The position numbers and the translations under genes are program-made. From the NCBI GenBank assembly GCA_000403035.1, contig AQSL01000149.1, positions 1 through 38,421 of the forward strand: a stretch of DNA of 38,421 bases. Direction: 5' to 3'. The notes under the pieces are model-generated. The model did not search any database, had not been told where the DNA came from, and worked only from the letters and a program-made list of their open reading frames with translations. The stretch is from Candidatus Latescibacter anaerobius SCGC AAA252-E07 (GTDB taxonomy: Bacteria; Latescibacterota; Latescibacteria; Latescibacterales; Latescibacteraceae). This document shows positions 36,100 through 38,421 of the stretch, piece by piece (the stretch's first letter is position 1; each line of letters begins with the position of its first letter).

Positions 36100-36749
36100 G
36101 ATAAAAATTCTACCTCCGTATTAAGTTTAATTTAAATTTGATAATCATAGTAACAAAAGTATTATTGTTGCGTGTAATTTTCAAAATGGTGGATATACCA
36201 ACAAAGTCAACTAAGGCTAATGTTCAATGGGAATACTAAGAAAAATATGAATCACTATAGTTACATGATTCATATTTTTCTGTATAAAGACAACCCCATA
36301 TTATTACGTAGTTATTACGCATATAATATACGTAGTAATTGTGATTAAAAATATGATTGTATTCGCCTGAGGCAGATTCTTAAGTTAATATTATTCAGAA
36401 ACATATCCAATATTTCATGGCATTTAAACAGTGTTTTTTATGGTATTTTTTATAGTATTAAAAGAAATATTTTAAAATATCCTGGAAATTTCTTTGTTCA
36501 TAAGACCGCTATTATTCAGGAAAAATTGTAATTTTTCTTAAAACAATCAATTTTTCCCGGTTCAGTGTGAAATGGAATTTTCGGCTACAAAAATTAGTCA
36601 TTAATAACGGGGATTTTCAATCCCTTTTAATACAAGATATTTCTGTGGTTGTCAAGGCCAGGCCCTTTCTGGCCATCCCCCATATTTTTAAAAGCCCTTC
36701 AGGTCGAGATTTAACTGGAAATAATCTCTTTTTCGAATACGAAGCTGTT
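36100..36749. other. AT-rich spacer between Ser-type sulfatase and deacetylase genes
   Basis: No credible gene. Besides the hairpin at 36240-36280 it contains a palindromic ATTACGTA...TACGTAGTAAT stretch at about 36303-36340 and small GC-rich stems at 36610-36624 and 36656-36674, the last two downstream of the deacetylase stop. The sulfatase promoter should lie here; a TTGAAA/TACTTT pair with a 17-bp gap at 36184-36156 on the minus strand is possible but weak. Confidence 0.4.
36240..36280. terminator. Perfect 15-bp hairpin, possible terminator or operator
   Basis: Arms 36240-36254 and 36266-36280 are perfectly complementary around an 11-base loop. A run of five A at the left arm and five T at the right arm means it could terminate in either direction. 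It lies upstream of the Ser-type sulfatase start on the minus strand, so it could also be a dyad operator. Confidence 0.45.
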
Positions 36750-37634
36750 CTATTTCAACTGTCCGGATTCTTCCCATAATTCCCGGTAATTGGTTAATTT
36801 TATTTCCTTTTTTAGAATCATGGATTTTACTTCAATACTGGTGAGTACATTTGTTTCCTCGGCTCTGTGTTTACCGACACCGCCTCCTGGGAAAATATGT
36901 TCAAGTTTCGTATGGATAAGGGCCTTCTGCTCAGGAGAATCTATTCCGAGATGGCATACAAGTAACCATAAACCGGGTTGAAGGTTCTCCAGCATTTTAA
37001 CCGCGTTTTCCTTTTTGAGTTCGACAGGGTCCTGGTATACGCTTTTGACAAATGTTTCGCCCATGTAAGATGAAATTGGAACATCATAATCGCGGCTCAG
37101 TTTTTTAAAAACCTCTTCTAAGCCGGGGTAACCTGTATAACTCTGATAATGGGTATCAATATACTGGACATGTATGCCTTTTTTCAAAGCGAGGTCGATC
37201 TGGGCCCTAAATTCGGCTTCGATTTCCTTAATATCCGGTTTCGTGGCGAACAGTTCTTCGGGATACCGGTAAAAGTAACCATCCTCGTCCACGATAGAAG
37301 AAACCGTATCCCAGGAAAGTACGGGTCTCCAGCGATAGCCGCGCCATTCGCCGATGAGGGTGAGATGAACGCCGACACACCATCCCGGATTTTTATTACA
37401 GAGCTCAGCAGCACCTTCGAACCAGGGTGCAGGCGCCTGTACCGCCCCGCAGGTCAAAACACCATTATTAAAAGCCCGTTCAAACGCAACCAACGAACCC
37501 TGGGTCATACCCATATCGTCCCCGCGGATAATGAGCCGTATGTCATCCTCTCCTAAAACCGGTACAGTCGTTGACAGTAAAAGCGTGCATACAAAGCCGA
37601 ATACACACAGGATTTGAAGGTATATGTACTTCAT
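36750..37634 (-). CDS. ChbG/HpnK-family carbohydrate deacetylase, exported
   Basis: A 294-residue YdjC/ChbG/HpnK-type deacetylase with an N-terminal signal peptide (hydrophobic residues 5-27, cut near VLGED). Metal-binding residues are visible: D39-D40 in RGDDMGMTQG, H90 in GVHLTLIGEW and H162 in DTHYQSY. These enzymes remove acetyl groups from N-acetyl sugars or oligosaccharides, for example in chitobiose use and hopanoid synthesis. Export here points to a role on polymer fragments in the periplasm. A perfect AAGGAGGT ribosome site precedes ATG 37634. It lies upstream of the sulfatases on the same strand but 650 bp away, so a shared operon is unlikely. Confidence 0.87.
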   Translation of the reverse strand: MKYIYLQILCVFGFVCTLLLSTTVPVLGEDDIRLIIRGDDMGMTQGSLVAFERAFNNGVLTCGAVQAPAPWFEGAAELCNKNPGWCVGVHLTLIGEWRGYRWRPVLSWDTVSSIVDEDGYFYRYPEELFATKPDIKEIEAEFRAQIDLALKKGIHVQYIDTHYQSYTGYPGLEEVFKKLSRDYDVPISSYMGETFVKSVYQDPVELKKENAVKMLENLQPGLWLLVCHLGIDSPEQKALIHTKLEHIFPGGGVGKHRAEETNVLTSIEVKSMILKKEIKLTNYRELWEESGQLK

Positions 37635-37774
37635 TGAAGTACCTCCTTGAAAAAGGTGAGCAAATATGAAAAGTATGAACGAACCTTTCCGGACAATAGT
37701 AATAACAAATCCGGTTGCAAAAAAAATAATATACGTAGAAAATATTTTTTCTGAAACAGTACATTCACATCGGA

Positions 37775-38421
37775 TTATTTCAATAGATCTATAGCTGCGT
37801 TTATTTTCAATCCTTTGTTTATTCCTTTATGTAATGATGTCGATTTTTCATTGTCGCCAATCATTATTCCGCCGACAAGCTTATCATCTTTGAAATAGAG
37901 TTTTTTATAAATTTTTTCTTCAGGAAATGTATTTTGCATTGTAATATAATTTTCATAGTCCTGATTTCTACAGATATCGCCAATTGAATAGATTCTGGTT
38001 CCAAAGGAATTAAGCACAGCAGGATATTCCTCAGCTTTAAATACAGCTTCATGACCGATAGCATTGAGACCGGCAACTCGTCCCTGTTTTATTGCAGGCA
38101 TCCAGAGTGCAACACACCTTCCGAATTCAGAAACATCACCGCAAGCATATATATCGGGGATATTTGTTTCCATTTTCTCATTTACGATAATTCCTCTGTT
38201 GGTTTTCATTCCGCATCCCGGTGCAAGTTCAATATTTGCTCTTACACCAATCGAAAAGAGTACCATATCAGTGGATATTTCTTCACCCGATTTCATTCTC
38301 AAAGAGGTGATTTTGTTATCTCCGATCAATAATTCAACAGGTGAACGTAAATGGATTTTAACATTATTTTCTTGAATAATTGATTCAAGCATAGAAGAAC
38401 CTTCATTATCTAATTGCATTG
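37775..38421 (-). CDS. FAD/NAD(P)-dependent oxidoreductase, C-terminal part (cut by window edge)
   Basis: The last 214 residues of a pyridine-nucleotide-disulphide-type reductase; the 5' part lies beyond the window edge. The second-FAD motif METNIPDIYACGDVSEF is intact, preceded by LFSIGVRANIELA, and the C-terminus (YKKLYFKDDKLVGGIMIGD) matches the rubredoxin reductase and NirB-like group. Such enzymes pass electrons from NAD(P)H to rubredoxin, nitrite reductase modules or similar acceptors. The acceptor here cannot be named. The sequence ends shortly after this conserved tail, so no extra redox domain is attached at the C-terminus. Confidence 0.88.
   Translation of the reverse strand, partial: MQLDNEGSSMLESIIQENNVKIHLRSPVELLIGDNKITSLRMKSGEEISTDMVLFSIGVRANIELAPGCGMKTNRGIIVNEKMETNIPDIYACGDVSEFGRCVALWMPAIKQGRVAGLNAIGHEAVFKAEEYPAVLNSFGTRIYSIGDICRNQDYENYITMQNTFPEEKIYKKLYFKDDKLVGGIMIGDNEKSTSLHKGINKGLKINAAIDLLK

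Noticed and set aside
36567..36779. 70-codon ORF in the spacer after the deacetylase gene
   Set aside because: Overlaps the 3' end of the deacetylase gene, has no ribosome site and resembles no protein family.
1..38421. tRNA, rRNA and CRISPR arrays
   Set aside because: No cloverleaf-like segments, rRNA signatures or regularly spaced repeats were found by reading both strands.

Overview
The window reads like the chromosome of a free-living Gram-negative bacterium of moderate GC content with AT-rich spacers. It has exported lipoproteins, Tat-type signal peptides, sulfatases, a Gfo/Idh oxidoreductase, a group 1 P5C dehydrogenase and many HDOD/HD-GYP and PAS signalling proteins. This mix suits an environmental heterotroph of the FCB/PVC type (Latescibacterota-like is one possibility), but no rRNA or ribosomal-protein marker is present, so the taxonomy is inference.

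Layout. 0.2-4.2 kb: a YhcC-type radical SAM protein diverges from mnmG (tRNA wobble-uridine modification), followed by a Gfo/Idh oxidoreductase. 4.4-13.8 kb: an M16 peptidase lipoprotein, a non-canonical Nramp-like transporter, proline/glutamate-semialdehyde catabolism (pruA), an archaeal-type thymidylate synthase homologue and a zinc alcohol dehydrogenase. 14.4-16.5 kb: a two-gene nucleotide-sugar unit (NDP-sugar dehydrogenase and an RfbC-type epimerase). 16.7-20.8 kb: an HDOD protein, then a minus-strand pair of a URO-D-family protein and a sodium:solute symporter. 21-29.3 kb: an exported chalcone-isomerase-like protein, then a signalling block: REC-pseudoREC-HDOD, a FIST sensor translationally coupled to a multi-PAS protein with a LuxR helix-turn-helix, and an HD-GYP protein. 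29.4-37.6 kb: an exported nitroreductase-like (SagB-type) protein and a minus-strand set for sulfated/acetylated sugar breakdown (Cys-type sulfatase, FGGY kinase, Ser-type sulfatase, ChbG/HpnK-type deacetylase). 37.8 kb to the edge: the C-terminal part of an FAD/NAD-linked reductase.

The most unusual structure is between the genes. A roughly 146-bp palindromic element with imperfect terminal inverted repeats occurs in three well-preserved copies (about 4.2, 9.4 and 30.1 kb), with two decayed copies (11.5, 20.9 kb) and a remnant made only of the two ends (14.34 kb). I read it as a MITE-like family of unknown parent. A second, unrelated palindromic repeat lies at 14.06-14.19 kb. Two oppositely oriented scars of IS21-family elements (an istB C-terminal fragment and a left-end array) lie at 33.9-34.5 kb.

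How the genes could work together: the sulfatases, deacetylase and FGGY kinase plausibly process sulfated glycans outside the cytoplasm and phosphorylate released sugars inside. The FIST/PAS-LuxR pair could be a ligand-responsive transcription switch beside HDOD and HD-GYP output proteins. These links rest on adjacency and family knowledge only.
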